Source of the DNA: Erythroxylum novogranatense
Taxonomy: Eukaryota > Streptophyta > Magnoliopsida > Malpighiales > Erythroxylaceae
DNA: 64,000 nucleotides
Direction of reading: 5' to 3'
Assembly: GCA_029891385.1 (NCBI GenBank)
Contig: CM057230.1
Span: 19,481,372-19,545,371 of the forward strand
Shown: positions 42,475 to 53,600 of the stretch, piece by piece
Numbering within the stretch: the stretch's first letter is position 1
Layout of the letters: every line of letters starts with the position of its first letter
Position numbers and translations under genes: made by a program
The notes under the pieces: model-generated
The model's input: only the letters and a program-made list of their open reading frames with translations
Database searches by the model: none
Told to the model about the DNA's origin: nothing

Positions 42475-43202
42475 CGCGATAAGGCAGAAGAATGCAACAA
42501 GAGTGCAAGTATGTTGTTGAGAAGAAGTCTGGTTTAATTGCGACGAGAAATGGAAATGGAGTTCTGAATCATCTTAAACTCCCAAGTCTTCGGTTATGGT
42601 CTTCGTTTTAACACTTTATTCGTTTTAACACTTGTTACGGAATTCTTTACCTTTATGCTACTTCACATGACAATGCTTCATTTCTTAAACAAAGCATAAA
42701 TTACTCTTTCATCTTGCTTATAGTCCTCATTTGGAACCGGATTCCACTCATCTTCAACTATACCTTTTTTAACAACCACACCCCAGGCTTCCACTCCATT
42801 TTAGCTTCAGAAACAGAGTTTAGCCCCATTTCACGTAAATATACCATTCCAGGATCACACTTCAAATCGAAAAACATAAATAAAAGGCCAAGGAATATCA
42901 AGATCCGTCCACATGATAAAGCAAAGGCTTAGGATACGCCAACTTTTACCCTTGAAACATAACATAGAAGAAGAATGAAAATGAAATTCAAGAAGAGCAC
43001 GTCGCAGTTTTCTTATTACCACTTCTACAGTTACACTCAAGTGTCTCTGTGCAAGCAGACTTCTGATGGGTGAAATCAAAAAGCCCCATGCACAAAGAAA
43101 ATTCCCATTCAATCTGTAATATTAGTTTAAAATTAATATCAGCAAATCAACTTGATACCGCTACTTCTACAAACAAAACCCAAGAAACTACCCCTTGGTC
43201 TA
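42475..43202. other. Spacer: upstream region of NLR-like gene, 3' flank of CCCH-type gene
   Basis: About 730 bases without a gene. On the minus strand it would contain the 3' UTR of the CCCH-type gene and the promoter and 5' UTR of the NLR-like gene. I see no convincing TATA box. Confidence 0.4.
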
Positions 43203-44593
43203 TTAGATAGCAGATAAATCCGTAAGAGCTTCCCATTCAACAAACCACAATCTTGGCAGGGAGGGTTCTTCATACCACTGACGAGACATTGCACCAATTT
43301 TCTTAGCGAAGTCATCCCCCTCTTCGGCGTCAGGGCTTTCGCCTTCATCGTAGCTGTAGTCCCCTTCATCACCTTCCTCATATTCATAATCCCCATCCCT
43401 TTGATCTTCACCATTGTAGTCATGATCTTCAGTTACATTATCAAGAGTCATTCCATTCTCACTCCCAAGTTTATTTAAGTTATATGAATGAGAAGATTGA
43501 CCACGAAACATTTCCAACTGTTCTGCAGCAGGACCACTAGCAACAGCTGCCACAGACTTGGAATCTCCCTTGTTTTTAATCACATGGTTTCTATCATCCA
43601 TTGCACCATAAGGTAAACTAGATTCTGGCTCTGCAACAGTTGCATTATCAGAGCTACAATTAAAATCTTCCTCTGTCTCATTTTGCTTATTGCTGTGGTT
43701 ACTAGCAGATGATGCTCCACAATCAGAAGCAGCTACTTCAGCTTCTCTTTTTCACTTGAGAATCTCACTGAGAGGCATTGGCCCTTCAAATGACCAATCA
43801 CTTGCAGAAGGTAGAGAATCTTCCACATGTTTCCGCTTTCCCAGTGATTGTTGTGCACTGCCCTCTGCATGCTTTGTAACTTTCAACTCAGCAAGACTTT
43901 TCGGACCCGCAAAGTCAGTGCTTTTCTGGTCCATAATTTCTCTCCCCATCCACAGGTGTCTAAACTTTATACCTTCATTATTGTAATCTTCTTCTACTCT
44001 AGATTTTAGTCTATCACGGAGCCTTCCTTGATGGGAAGAGATTTGTGAACCACCAGATGACAATCTGCCCCAATTCCTACCCTTATCCCTTTCATCACTG
44101 CCGCTGTTGAGAGATCTTCCAGGAAGCTTTATTCTACCTTGAAGACGGCTACCAGTGGAGCTCTCACGATGAGAATTTCTTGTTGACAAAACCTGATAGC
44201 CTCGCTCCTCTATATGGTCATTAGGAACAGAATCTTGACTTACAACTGATCTCAAGCCATTATTGACTCTCCGATGTTTTGATAAACGGTAACGCAGATC
44301 TGATTCATCAATATGTTCAGGGCTATCTCCACCGATCGTGGGAGATTCTTATCCAGCATGTCTGCTGGGAAGGCAACCAGTGTACGAACAGATTGGCTCA
44401 CTTTGCAGTCATCCTTCGCCCGGGCCTCTATACTCTTCAGGAGCCGCCTGCTGGCCTCAGGGAGCTGCTCTGCAACGGTGCGAACGGCGCAGTGTATTCT
44501 AGAGTCTGATTTTCTGCTTATTTTCCTTGTAAACCAAAAAAAAAATGTTCAGGGCTATTAACTTTTCCATAAGCTCTCCTTTCTCGATGTACT
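43203..44593 (-). pseudogene. CCCH zinc-finger-type nuclear protein, C-terminal exon, broken
   Basis: Minus-strand frame with the phrases RLQGRIKLPGR, SQISSHQGRLRDRLKSRVEED, FAGPKSLAELK and SFEGPMPLSEILK. A single in-frame TGA follows (near 43752), then KREAEVAAS, and a very acidic tail ending DDFAKKIGAMS and a stop near 43203. From memory these phrases belong to plant proteins named zinc finger CCCH domain-containing protein 17-like. The CCCH fingers themselves would lie further upstream and are not seen. The exon is interrupted by a LINE (44327-44544) and ends at a copia element (44594). It is therefore a truncated copy. Confidence 0.7.
44327..44544 (+). mobile_element. Short 5'-truncated LINE tail with 14-bp target duplication
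   Basis: 218 bases with WEILIQHVCWEGNQCTNRLAHFA, PPAGLRELL and a TAG, the RNase H-like end of plant L1 ORF2, followed by ccaaaaaaaaa. The word atgttcagggctat occurs at 44313-44326 and again at 44545-44558, a perfect target-site duplication. It is inserted in the CCCH-type exon. Confidence 0.93.
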
Positions 44594-44938
44594 TGTTAAA
44601 TGAATCAACACTACACCCACTAACAATGATGTGTGGTTAACTAAACCCACTAATATGTGTGTTTAAGTATTCAACACCAAACCCACTAATCAGTGTGTGG
44701 TGTGTGTAATTTTAATTTTTGTTAAGTATGTGGAGGAGGTTTATCAAGTTCAAGTATAAATACCCCCTCCATGCTTGTGTTTAGTCATTCACTCATAAAT
44801 ACAAAGAAGAGCTTAATAGCTTAAGAGTGTTATCTTTCTTTTGGTGTTTTTTAGTTAGTAATTATATTATGCTCTGCACTTGCTACTTCGATAGATCTTG
44901 TGCATCAGAAAGTAATTACTGACTTATCATATTCAACA
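44594..44938 (+). repeat. 5' LTR of Oryco-like element
   Basis: tgttaaatgaatc ... tattcaaca, with TATA agtataaatacccc at about 44752-44765. The primer site tggtatcaaagtg starts at 44941. Confidence 0.9.
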
Positions 44939-45056
44939 TTTGGTATCAAAGTGTCAGGTTTTAATTCTTGAGGGAGAGTCTTCTTGAGTCGTGAAAATTT
45001 GTTTCTACAAGTTTGAAATTAATCTTGTTCGGTTCTATCAAAATTTTACTGGCACG

Positions 45057-45850
45057 ATGTCTGATCTTCAAGTCATTGGAGGAATCAAGAAACTCAACAA
45101 TCAAAATTATAACACGGGCGACGTGCATGACTTCCTACATGCAAGGCAAGATCTTTGGGAGGTTGTCAATGGCGGCTAAATTCAACAACCGGAGGAAGAT
45201 ACGATCGACACTTTCATGTAAAATGGAAGATCAAAGGTGCAAAGCGATGTTTGCTCTAAAGACAACGATTGATGACGAGTTGTCGGAGCACATACGAGAT
45301 GCAAGTACACCAAATGAAGCATGGAATACTTTCTATGCTCTTTCAAAAAGAATGATACACTATTGCAACTTCTTGAAAATGAGTTGCTTTCGATAACACA
45401 ACGTGACATGTCGATTGCTCAAGATTTCACAAAGTAAAGAAGATATGTCGCGAGATATCGGAGTTAGATCCGAAGCTCTATCAAGGAAACTAGGATGAAA
45501 AGAATAATCATCCATGGTTTGAAGCCCGAATATCGAGGCTTTGTTGCTGCAAGATACAAGGGTGGCCGACACAACCATCACTTGTTGAATTTGAAAATCT
45601 ACTGCAGTCAAGAAGCAATGACCAAGTTAGTAGGTGGAGTCTCGCCCAAGGATGAAGAGGAAGCACTCTACACCACCAAAGGCGAGATGACTACAAGCAA
45701 CGACAAGAGGAGGATCTAAACAAAATCAAGGAGAAGGTAGTTCTCGTCCAAAAGAAGCTTCAAGAATAAGAAGTTTGCTGGAAAATGTCACAACTGTGGC
45801 AAGAAAGGGCACATGGCAAAAGATTGTTGGTCTAAGAAAAGGCGTACGAA
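45057..45850 (+). pseudogene. Gag of Oryco-like element
   Basis: Starts MSDLQVIGGIKKLNN. It continues in shifted frames with MEDQRCKAMFALKTTIDDEL, EHIRDASTPNEAW and MKRIIIHGLKPEY. The zinc knuckle CHNCGKKGHMAKDC lies at 45786-45827. Particle-forming protein, broken by frameshifts. Confidence 0.85.
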
Positions 45851-45859
45851 AGCAATGCC

Positions 45860-47100
45860 GCCACTTCAAGTGTGAAGGAGGATTGTGAAGTAGATTGGGA
45901 TGTCGAGGCTTTTTATGTCGTCGAAGAAGAAGTGCTAGCTCGGCAAAGAACAACAACCGATCAAATTAATTACAAGAATGATTGGATTGTTGACTCGCTG
46001 CTCAAATCATATGACGGAGATTTACAACAATTACGAGACTTGTCAGAGTACACAGGAAATCGCGTTGTCGTCACTGCCAATAATGCGAGATTACCAATAT
46101 CTCACATCGGTAATATTGTAATCACTCCTCAGTATAATCCTGATAGAATATCACTTGAAAATGTCTATCACGTTCCTGGAATGAAGAAAAATCTACTTTC
46201 AGTAAGCCAATTGACTTCATCGGGCCATTTTGTTCTATTTGGTCCACATGATGTGAAGGTGTTTCGTGACCTCAAGGATCTAGATAAACCGACAATGAAG
46301 GGGCGTCGATTAGAATCGCCTATGTAATGTCGGTGAATCGGCATATGTAGACAAGACGAGGAAGAACGAGACAGCAGACTTATGGCACATGCGACTAAGT
46401 CATGTTAGCTACTCAAAGCTAAGTGTAATGATGAAAAGTCAATGATGAAAGGACTTCCACAACTTGACGTGAGAACGGACACCGATGTGTGCAGTTGTCA
46501 ATATGGGAAAGCTCATCAACTACCTTATGAAGAGTCCAAATTCAAAGCCAAAGAGCCATTAGAGTTGATCCACTCGATGTATTTGGACTCGTGAAACAAT
46601 CATCGTCGCTGGAATGAAGTATATGGTGACATTCATCGATGACTTCTCGAGGTATGTTTGGTGTTTCTTTACGAAGAAAAATCTGAAACTTTTTCAAAGT
46701 TTAAAGAGTTTAAGGAGAATGTCGAACTAGAAGTTGGCAGAAAAGTTCGTTGTTCACGCACCGACAATGGAGGGAGTACACCTCGAGGATTTCTTAGATT
46801 TCCTTGAAGAGTCGAGTACGCCATCAATTCACATGTCCTAACACTCCACAACAAAATGGTGTCGCAGAAAGGAAAATAGACACATAGCAGAAATTTTGTC
46901 GAGTATGCTACATGCAAAGAGTGTACTGGAAGGTTTCAGGCGTAAGCAATGAGGACCGCGCCCACGTGATCAATAGACTTCCTCAACAAAGGTTAAACTT
47001 TATTTCACCGCTTGAGAAACTGTGGAATATGAAACCTACAACTAGTTATTTTCGAGTTTTGGATGTGTATGTTATGTATTTGTTCCTAATCGCCACGTAA
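45860..47100 (+). pseudogene. Protease and integrase of Oryco-like element
   Basis: Protease region: DWDVEAFYVVEEE, then NDWIVDS with the catalytic DSG read as DSL, later ENVYHVPGMKKNLLSVSQL. The pre-integrase part [18 protein letters not shown] sequence lies near 46380 in another frame. Integrase core pieces [11 protein letters not shown] (46630), RTDNGG (46765) and PQQNGVAERK-like (46850) are in different frames. Confidence 0.82.
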
Positions 47101-47208
47101 CAAAATGGACAAGAAAGTCGTTAGTGCATCTTTGTAGGTTATGATAGCAAGAGAAAAGGATGGCGATGTTGTGATCCAACAACAGGGAGGACCTACATAT
47201 CTCGAAAT

Positions 47209-48242
47209 GTGGTCTTTGATGAAGCTTCGGCATGGTGGTCCTCAGACAATCAAGTGCTACCGAACTCTGATATTTTTAAGGAAGTGTTAGAGTCTTCTCA
47301 AATCCAGCTGACTTTAGAACCTGAAGTTGTAGATAAAGATGAAGATGTTGAAGAAGACAAAACCCAGAGTCCTTGGAAAACTGGTACACACCGACAACCA
47401 AGAGAAGTTGATGAGCTAACAGAAGTTCAAATGACAACTCCGCTTAGACGATCAACAAGAGATAAGAAGCCAAATCCTAAGTATGCCAATGCAACCATAG
47501 TCATGGTAGGAGATGAAATAGAACCAGAGACATTTGAGGAAGCTTTTCAGAAGCCGGAATGGACTAAAGCAATGGAAGAGGAAATTGCCTTTACAACAAA
47601 ATCAAACATGGGAGCTTGTGCCAAAACCAAAAGATGTGAAGCCTATTTCTTGCAAATGGATTTACAAGATCAAGCGCAATGCAAATGGTTCAATTGAGAG
47701 ATTCAAAGCTCGTTTGGTAGCTCGAGGGTTCTCTCAACAATATGAAGTGGACTATGATGAAACATTTAGTCTGTTGCAAAGTCGATAACCGTATGAAGTT
47801 CTCTTCGCACTTGCAGCCTAGTAAAAATTGGAATCTATGGCGGTGGATGTCAAGAATGCTTTCCTGCATGGAGAGTTGGATCGCGAAATCTACATGAACC
47901 AGCCTTTAGGCTTCCAAAGTCAAGATCATCCTGATTTTGTGTGTAAGCTACGAAACGCACTTTATGGGTTAAAACAAGCACCAAGGGCTTGGTATGGTAA
48001 GATTGCTGAATTTCTTACTAAAAGTGGCTATTCTGTAGCACCTGCAGATTCTAGCTTGTTTGTTAAAGCTTATGGAGGAAAACTAGCTATTGTGCTAGTT
48101 TATGTGGATGATTTGATTCTTACAGGAGACTGTGAAGAAGAAATTCTCCGAACCAAAGAAAACTTATCAATTCGCTTTCACATGAAAGAACTTGGACCTC
48201 TCAAGCATTTTCTTGGTCTGGAGATTGATTACACAAAGGAAA
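47209..48242 (+). pseudogene. Linker and reverse transcriptase of Oryco-like element
   Basis: VVFDEASAWW and TPLRRSTRDKKPNPKYANA mark the linker. RT blocks are [54 protein letters not shown] and [10 protein letters not shown] (near 48101). Two frameshifts occur before 47828. The frame is open to 48259, where inverted LTR sequence has intruded. Confidence 0.88.
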
Positions 48243-48292
48243 ATATGATAAGTCAGTAATTACTTTCTAATGCACAAGATCTATCGAAGTAG
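48243..48292 (-). repeat. Inverted copy of the LTR end inside the RNase H region
   Basis: The 50 bases from aatatgataagtcagt to atctatcgaagtag are the reverse complement of the LTR end at about 44882-44932, with one mismatch seen. Downstream only ENQVADLFTKGL of RNase H remains. Confidence 0.85.
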
Positions 48293-48419
48293 AGAAATTA
48301 TGCTGACACACATTTCAACAGAAAACCAAGTTGCGGATTTGTTTACCAAAGGATTGGGTACTACCAAATTCATCAACTTTTATTGTCAGCTCGGTATCAA
48401 GAAGATAATAGGTGCTGGT

Positions 48420-48431
48420 GTTGAGGGGGAG
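48420..48431 (+). other. Polypurine tract of Oryco-like element
   Basis: gttgagggggag directly precedes the 3' LTR. Confidence 0.85.
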
Positions 48432-48770
48432 TGTTAAATGAATCAACACCACACCCACTAACAATGATGTGTGGTTAACTAAACCCACTAATATGTGTGT
48501 TTAAGTATTCAACACCAAACCCACTAATCAGTGTGTGGTGTGTGTAATTTTAATTTTTGTTAAGTATGTGGAGGAGGTTTATCAAGTTCAAGTATAAATA
48601 CCCCCTCCATGCTTGTGTTTAGTCATTCACTCATAAATACAAAGAAGAGCTTAATAGCTTAAGAGTGTTATCTTTCTTTTGGTGTTTTTAGTTAGTAATT
48701 ATATTATGCTCGACTTGCTACTGATAGATCTTGTGCATCGAAAGTAATTATCGACTTATCATATTCAACA
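48432..48770 (+). repeat. 3' LTR of Oryco-like element
   Basis: 339 bases, nearly identical to 44594-44938 with small deletions near 48720 and 48745. Confidence 0.9.
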
Positions 48771-48874
48771 AGATCGCACCCGGATTCTCTCTAATGAAGC
48801 CCTTTGTTGTTCCCAAGCACGTTGTCTCAGATGTGCTCAAAAGAGTCATAGGCTCTTCGATGACAATATGTTTC

Positions 48875-49490
48875 TGTTGGGAAAATCGGATATTTTTTCC
48901 TTTAAGGTAAATAACTAGTGAAGTGAACCGATTCGATAATATCCAAGAAAGACCGTCAAACGAACTCCTAAGACAGTATTATCATTCCACGTAAGATCCC
49001 AGTAAAGGGCGGAGGGGTCACAAACGGTCTCACTTAAAACTCGGTCTGCTAGACAGAAATTACGTGCACGGTGTATTTATCACAACCTAACCCGTGTACA
49101 CACATGAACAGTAAATACACCCAAATAAATTGAACACAGCACTACAAATATACCCGACAAATAATATTGAATATTATTAATGCGAAATAAATAAAAGAGA
49201 TAAGGAAAGAACACACCCGAAAATTGATAACGAAGTTCGGCCAATTTTGCCTACTTCTCTGAGTACCACTTAAGGCAGCCTGCTCTCATTAAGAAGAGAA
49301 TACTAAATTTGATATGTATATAACTTTGAGTATTTATCAAATTTTTGGGATGATTTGATAAGGGAGGGAGGAGGAGTTATCTTATAACTTCAAAAACTCC
49401 TCCCAACTTCATCTCTTCCCAATATGGGAGAGATATTGTACCAAAAAGTCAAAAATGAACAAATAGCCACAAAGTCAAAAAAATACAGCA
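48875..49490 (-). repeat. 3' LTR of minus-strand Tork-like element
   Basis: Minus-strand tgctgtatttttttg ... gattttcccaaca, about 616 bases. The polypurine run gtcaaggtggagatt precedes it on the minus strand. Confidence 0.8.
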
Positions 49491-49598
49491 AATCTCCACC
49501 TTGACACAATTTTTAGTCCCACCAAATGTAAGCATCATTCATCCTCTCAAACAAAACAGCCTTTGTAGTGCTTCCAATTTGCGCCCTCAGGCGCCAAC

Positions 49599-50690
49599 TC
49601 AAATGTGCAGGATATTGACCAAGTCTAAACAATGTTCAAACTTAGCTCTTGTTATCACCTTGGTCAGCATATCTGCAGGATTCTCGGTAGTCCAAATCTT
49701 CTGAATAAGTATCTCCTCTTCTTCCAGAATTTCACGCACAAAGTGATAGCGAACATCAATGTGCTTCGTCCTTACATGAAAGACTTGATTCTTTGCTAAA
49801 TGAATAGCACTCTGACTGTCAGAATATACCTCAAGTTGTTTCTGACCAACTCCCAAGTCTTTAAGCAACCCATGAAGCCAAATCGCCTCCTTCACAGCCT
49901 CTATAATTGCCATATACTCTGTCTCTGTTGTAGACAAAGCCACCATTGACTGCAAAGTAGACTTCCAACTAACTGGCGCCTTAGCATAAGTGAACAAGTA
50001 GCCAGTTGTAGATCTTCGCTTATCTAAGTTACCTGCATAATCATAATCGCAATATCCAACTATGCGTTGACCAAGTAATTCATTGTGCTCAAATGCTAAA
50101 CCAACATCTACAGTATCTAGGATATACTGTAGAATCCATTATACAGCTTGCCAATGAACCTTACCAGGATTATGCATGTACCTGCTTACAACACTAACTG
50201 CCTGTGAAATATCGAGTCTCGTACATACCATTGCATACATCAAGCTTCCTACTAGATTAGCATAGGGGACTTTTGCCATGTATTCTCGTTCTTCATCCGT
50301 CTTTGGAGATAACTGGCTACTTAGTTTCAAATGAGGAGCAAGTGGGGTACTTACAGGTTTTGAATCTTCATGTATACCAAAACGTTATAATACCTTTTTC
50401 AAATACTGCTTCTGTGACAACCAAAGCTTGCCTCTCTCTCTATTCCTGCTTATCTCCATGCCAAGAATCTTCTTGACTTTCCCCAAATCCTTCATCTCGA
50501 GCTCTTTACTCAACTGCGTCTTCAATATGTCAATTTCACTTTGGCTCTTTTCCGCAATCAACATATCATTAACATATAAGAGTAGGTAGATGTAGGACCT
50601 ATCTTGAAGTCTGCGCAAATATACACAATGATTTTATTTACTTCTTGTGTATTTCTGACCCTTCATAAACTTGTCAAATCGTTTGTACCA
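49599..50690 (-). pseudogene. RT and RNase H of minus-strand Tork-like element
   Basis: Blocks on the minus strand: YLLLYVNDMLIAEK (RT box with YVND instead of YVDD, 50565-50576), EMKDLGKVKKILGMEI, MYAMVCTRLDISQAVSVVSR, WKSTLQSMVALSTTETEYMA, YSDSQSAIHLAKNQVFHVRT and ENPADMLTKVI. A stop and frameshifts separate the pieces. Part of the region between 49997 and 50139 is readable in other frames. Confidence 0.9.
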
Positions 50691-50698
50691 CTGCCTTG

Positions 50699-53600
50699 TG
50701 ATGGCGTGTCAAACCAACAAAAATAAATTCCTACTCTAGAACACTTAAGCGAGTAAAGTGGTGAATATGGTCGAACCACAGAGACCAATGTAGTAATTGT
50801 TTATTTGTGTGAAATCAAAAATAAAAATAAACAGATGAAAATAATTGATTTGGGAATGATTGATTTTAGAGCACGAAATTAGAGCACGAAATCAAGTCGA
50901 AGGAAATTAAAAATAAAGATTGAAAGCAATATAAAGAAAATCCTAGCCAAGGTACTCTCCTGTTTGATACCGTAATTCGATCATAGACCCAAAATTATGA
51001 ATTTCGTTCATTCTTATGGACAAAGTTATAGCAGATAGTGAATAACACGTATCAACCAATCCATTCGTAATTATTCGATAACCCCGAGTAAAGCTCCGCA
51101 GATTATTACCCTAACCAATTAGATTATTCCCAGTAAAGCTCGCAGAATATAATCTATGGCAAATGATGGGCTCTAATGGACCTTGTCTAAGCCAACAGAA
51201 TCGAAAAAGCCGCAATCTATTTAGACCAAATTATTTAATCTCATTAATCTCTTAATTGAAATTAATTCGCCACTCGATAGACAGCAATCATGGATTAACT
51301 AATCTATTTGGCAATTTATCATCAAGTCGATCAATTAACAGGCCTCATTAATTAACAAACTCAACAATAATAAATCAATTAAGCGCAGAGATTAAATAAA
51401 CATAAGAGGTAAACGAAAACAATTAAACCATAGGAGTCTCACGAACTACATGCATCAAACATAAAGTACCTTGTCTAGATTTAAAAGATTAGCCACACAT
51501 AGTACTAGTCTCTATCTATTATAGCTGAAATTGACAAATTAAAATTGGAGTTTCAACCTTCTTCACAAACCAGCTTCAGCTCTTGAAATGCACTTCAACA
51601 GTTTCCACGCCTGCTGCTCTCGCCTTCAATCACACAACCAGCTGCTGCCGCAATCCCTAGAGCTCCTATCGTCGTCACTGTCCTTTTATGATAAAGGATA
51701 ATAATCTCTAGCTTCCTCTCTTTCAAGTTGCCGCAATCTACTTACTTCTCTCCCAACGCTGCACTATTCACTCTCCTCACTATTTGATAATGTGACAATT
51801 AAAGGTCACTCCACTTAAAACCCTTCTCCTCTTCTGCTTGTGCTCCAGCTACGTTAAACGCAGCTACTGTCTGCGTTTCACTTGATACCACGCTGCCCTC
51901 CTAATTTCTGTCCACGTTTTCGTTGCCCTCACTATAATGTTGCGTTGTCCCTCCTCTTTACTGTAGCTAATTGATGGGACAATTAAGATGCAACTCAATT
52001 AAATCCCTCCTTGTAGTTCACACAACGCACGCCTCTGGTTCTTCTTCTCCAGCAACAGCAACTACTCTCATCTTCATGTAATCTTCAACGCCAACAGCCA
52101 GCTAACACACACGACAAGACTAGCTCTTCTTTTATTTTGTTACTTCACGCCAGCCCCACGCTACCTGCTCTTTTATTTTTTTTCCTAAGCTACTCACACA
52201 ACACACTAGCTGCCACTAAAACGTTAACTCCCCACTGCCAACTCCTTCTATTTTGTTGTTTCTTCTTTTTGCGACAGTTGTTCCTTTGACTCATTCATGT
52301 GACCCTTCTGCCTACGCCCATGCCTCCACTTGCTTCATTTTTTGCTTTTTCCTTCAAGACCACTGATAACTTGCATTTTTTCATATTAATTCTTTTTGTT
52401 TTATGTTCTTTTGGTAGAATTTTGTGATGTTTTGTTTATGTTTCTACGATAATTTGTGTTTTTGCTTGTTCTAGGTGACGAAATAGAAGGTGACTCAATT
52501 TAGACTGAAATTGACGAGATGGAAGCAAGGCATGAAGCAACGTAAGGAGACAAATTAATTGTCTGATCAATCATGCACGTACAGTGGTTTTAAGTTCATT
52601 TAATGGCCCCCTAAATCATCAACAAGGAGTTGTGCATCTGATAGTGGGTTGCGGAAATTAAATTAAAATCAATTGGGCAAGAAGATGACAAGACGTGGAG
52701 GCAACAAGCTTCGGATCTTATACTAGATAACACGCAGATGAGGAGGAGCAAACGAATTTAAGACAGCCACGCATCTCATACGGAAAAGCAGCTAAGGGAT
52801 TTATGTGGCAAATTAGAAGAGGAGAATAAATCAGGAGGCTTCACGCATTAGAGAATAAGGAGGGCTTTTAAATGGGTTTTAATTTGTCTGGTGGGCCCAC
52901 TTTATTTGAGGAAGGGCACAAAAACCTAGGGGAAAAACATGGAGAGGACTACGGCAATTAGGAAGGGGGCCCATATCAATTAAGAAAACAAAAAAAAACT
53001 AGGGACTTGAGCGTGGACAGCAATTGGAAAAGGAGAGGTGACGGCAATTTTTGCAAAAAAAGAACAGTAGACGACAACTCCAAGGAACAAAGAGTTTTTG
53101 TTCAAAATATACAAAGGTCTAGAGGAGTGACGGCAGCCTGGAAAAAGGTAGAGCTTAAAGACGGCAATTTCGAGGAAAGCTTTGGAAACTTGGGAGAATA
53201 GTCAAAGACTGGGGCGTGAGCAGAGAGCTGGGAGAAGAGTCAACGATTGCAGCAGCACATAAGGAGAGAACAAATTCATTGAGGATGGACGCAGAAGAGT
53301 TTGGAGCTTGAGTTTGAGTGGAAATACGGCAGCTTGAGGGACGACAGTGCTGAGTTTTATTCTTCGGTGAAGGATTACTTTCTATCTTAATTTGTTAATT
53401 TCAGTTTTTAATTGTTAGAGATTAGAATTATGTGTGGCTAATTTTTAATCTAGACAAGGTACTTGATGTTTGATACATGTAGTTCGTGAGACTTTCGTGG
53501 TTTAAATATTTTCGTGAATTTCTTATGTTTGTTTAATCTCTGTGCTTGAGTGATTAATTATTGTTGAGTTTGTTGATTAATGTGGCCAGTTAATTAATTG

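Larger units (their letters stand above)
44594..48770 (+). mobile_element. Oryco/Ivana-like copia element, inactive
   Basis: 4,177 bases with LTRs of 345 and 339 bases, primer site, gag, protease, integrase, RT, a nearly deleted RNase H and a polypurine tract. The Gag start SDLQVIGGIKKLNNQNYNT is the motif of this lineage. The RNase H has been replaced by a piece of inverted LTR end (48243-48292). Both flanks belong to non-LTR sequence. A target duplication was not found (gtact versus agatc). Confidence 0.88.
48875..50698 (-). mobile_element. Tork-like copia (minus strand), cut by an Athila-like element
   Basis: Minus-strand order: RT (50690-50385), connection and RNase H (50330-49599), polypurine tract (about 49491-49505) and 3' LTR (48875-49490). 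The upstream part of pol is missing at 50699, where the LTR end of an Athila-like element begins. The rest is expected beyond that insertion, outside the window. Confidence 0.88.

Noticed and set aside
48771..48874. 104 bases between two copia elements as a further CCCH-type exon piece
   Set aside because: One frame can be joined loosely, but stops occur and no motif is convincing; left unassigned.
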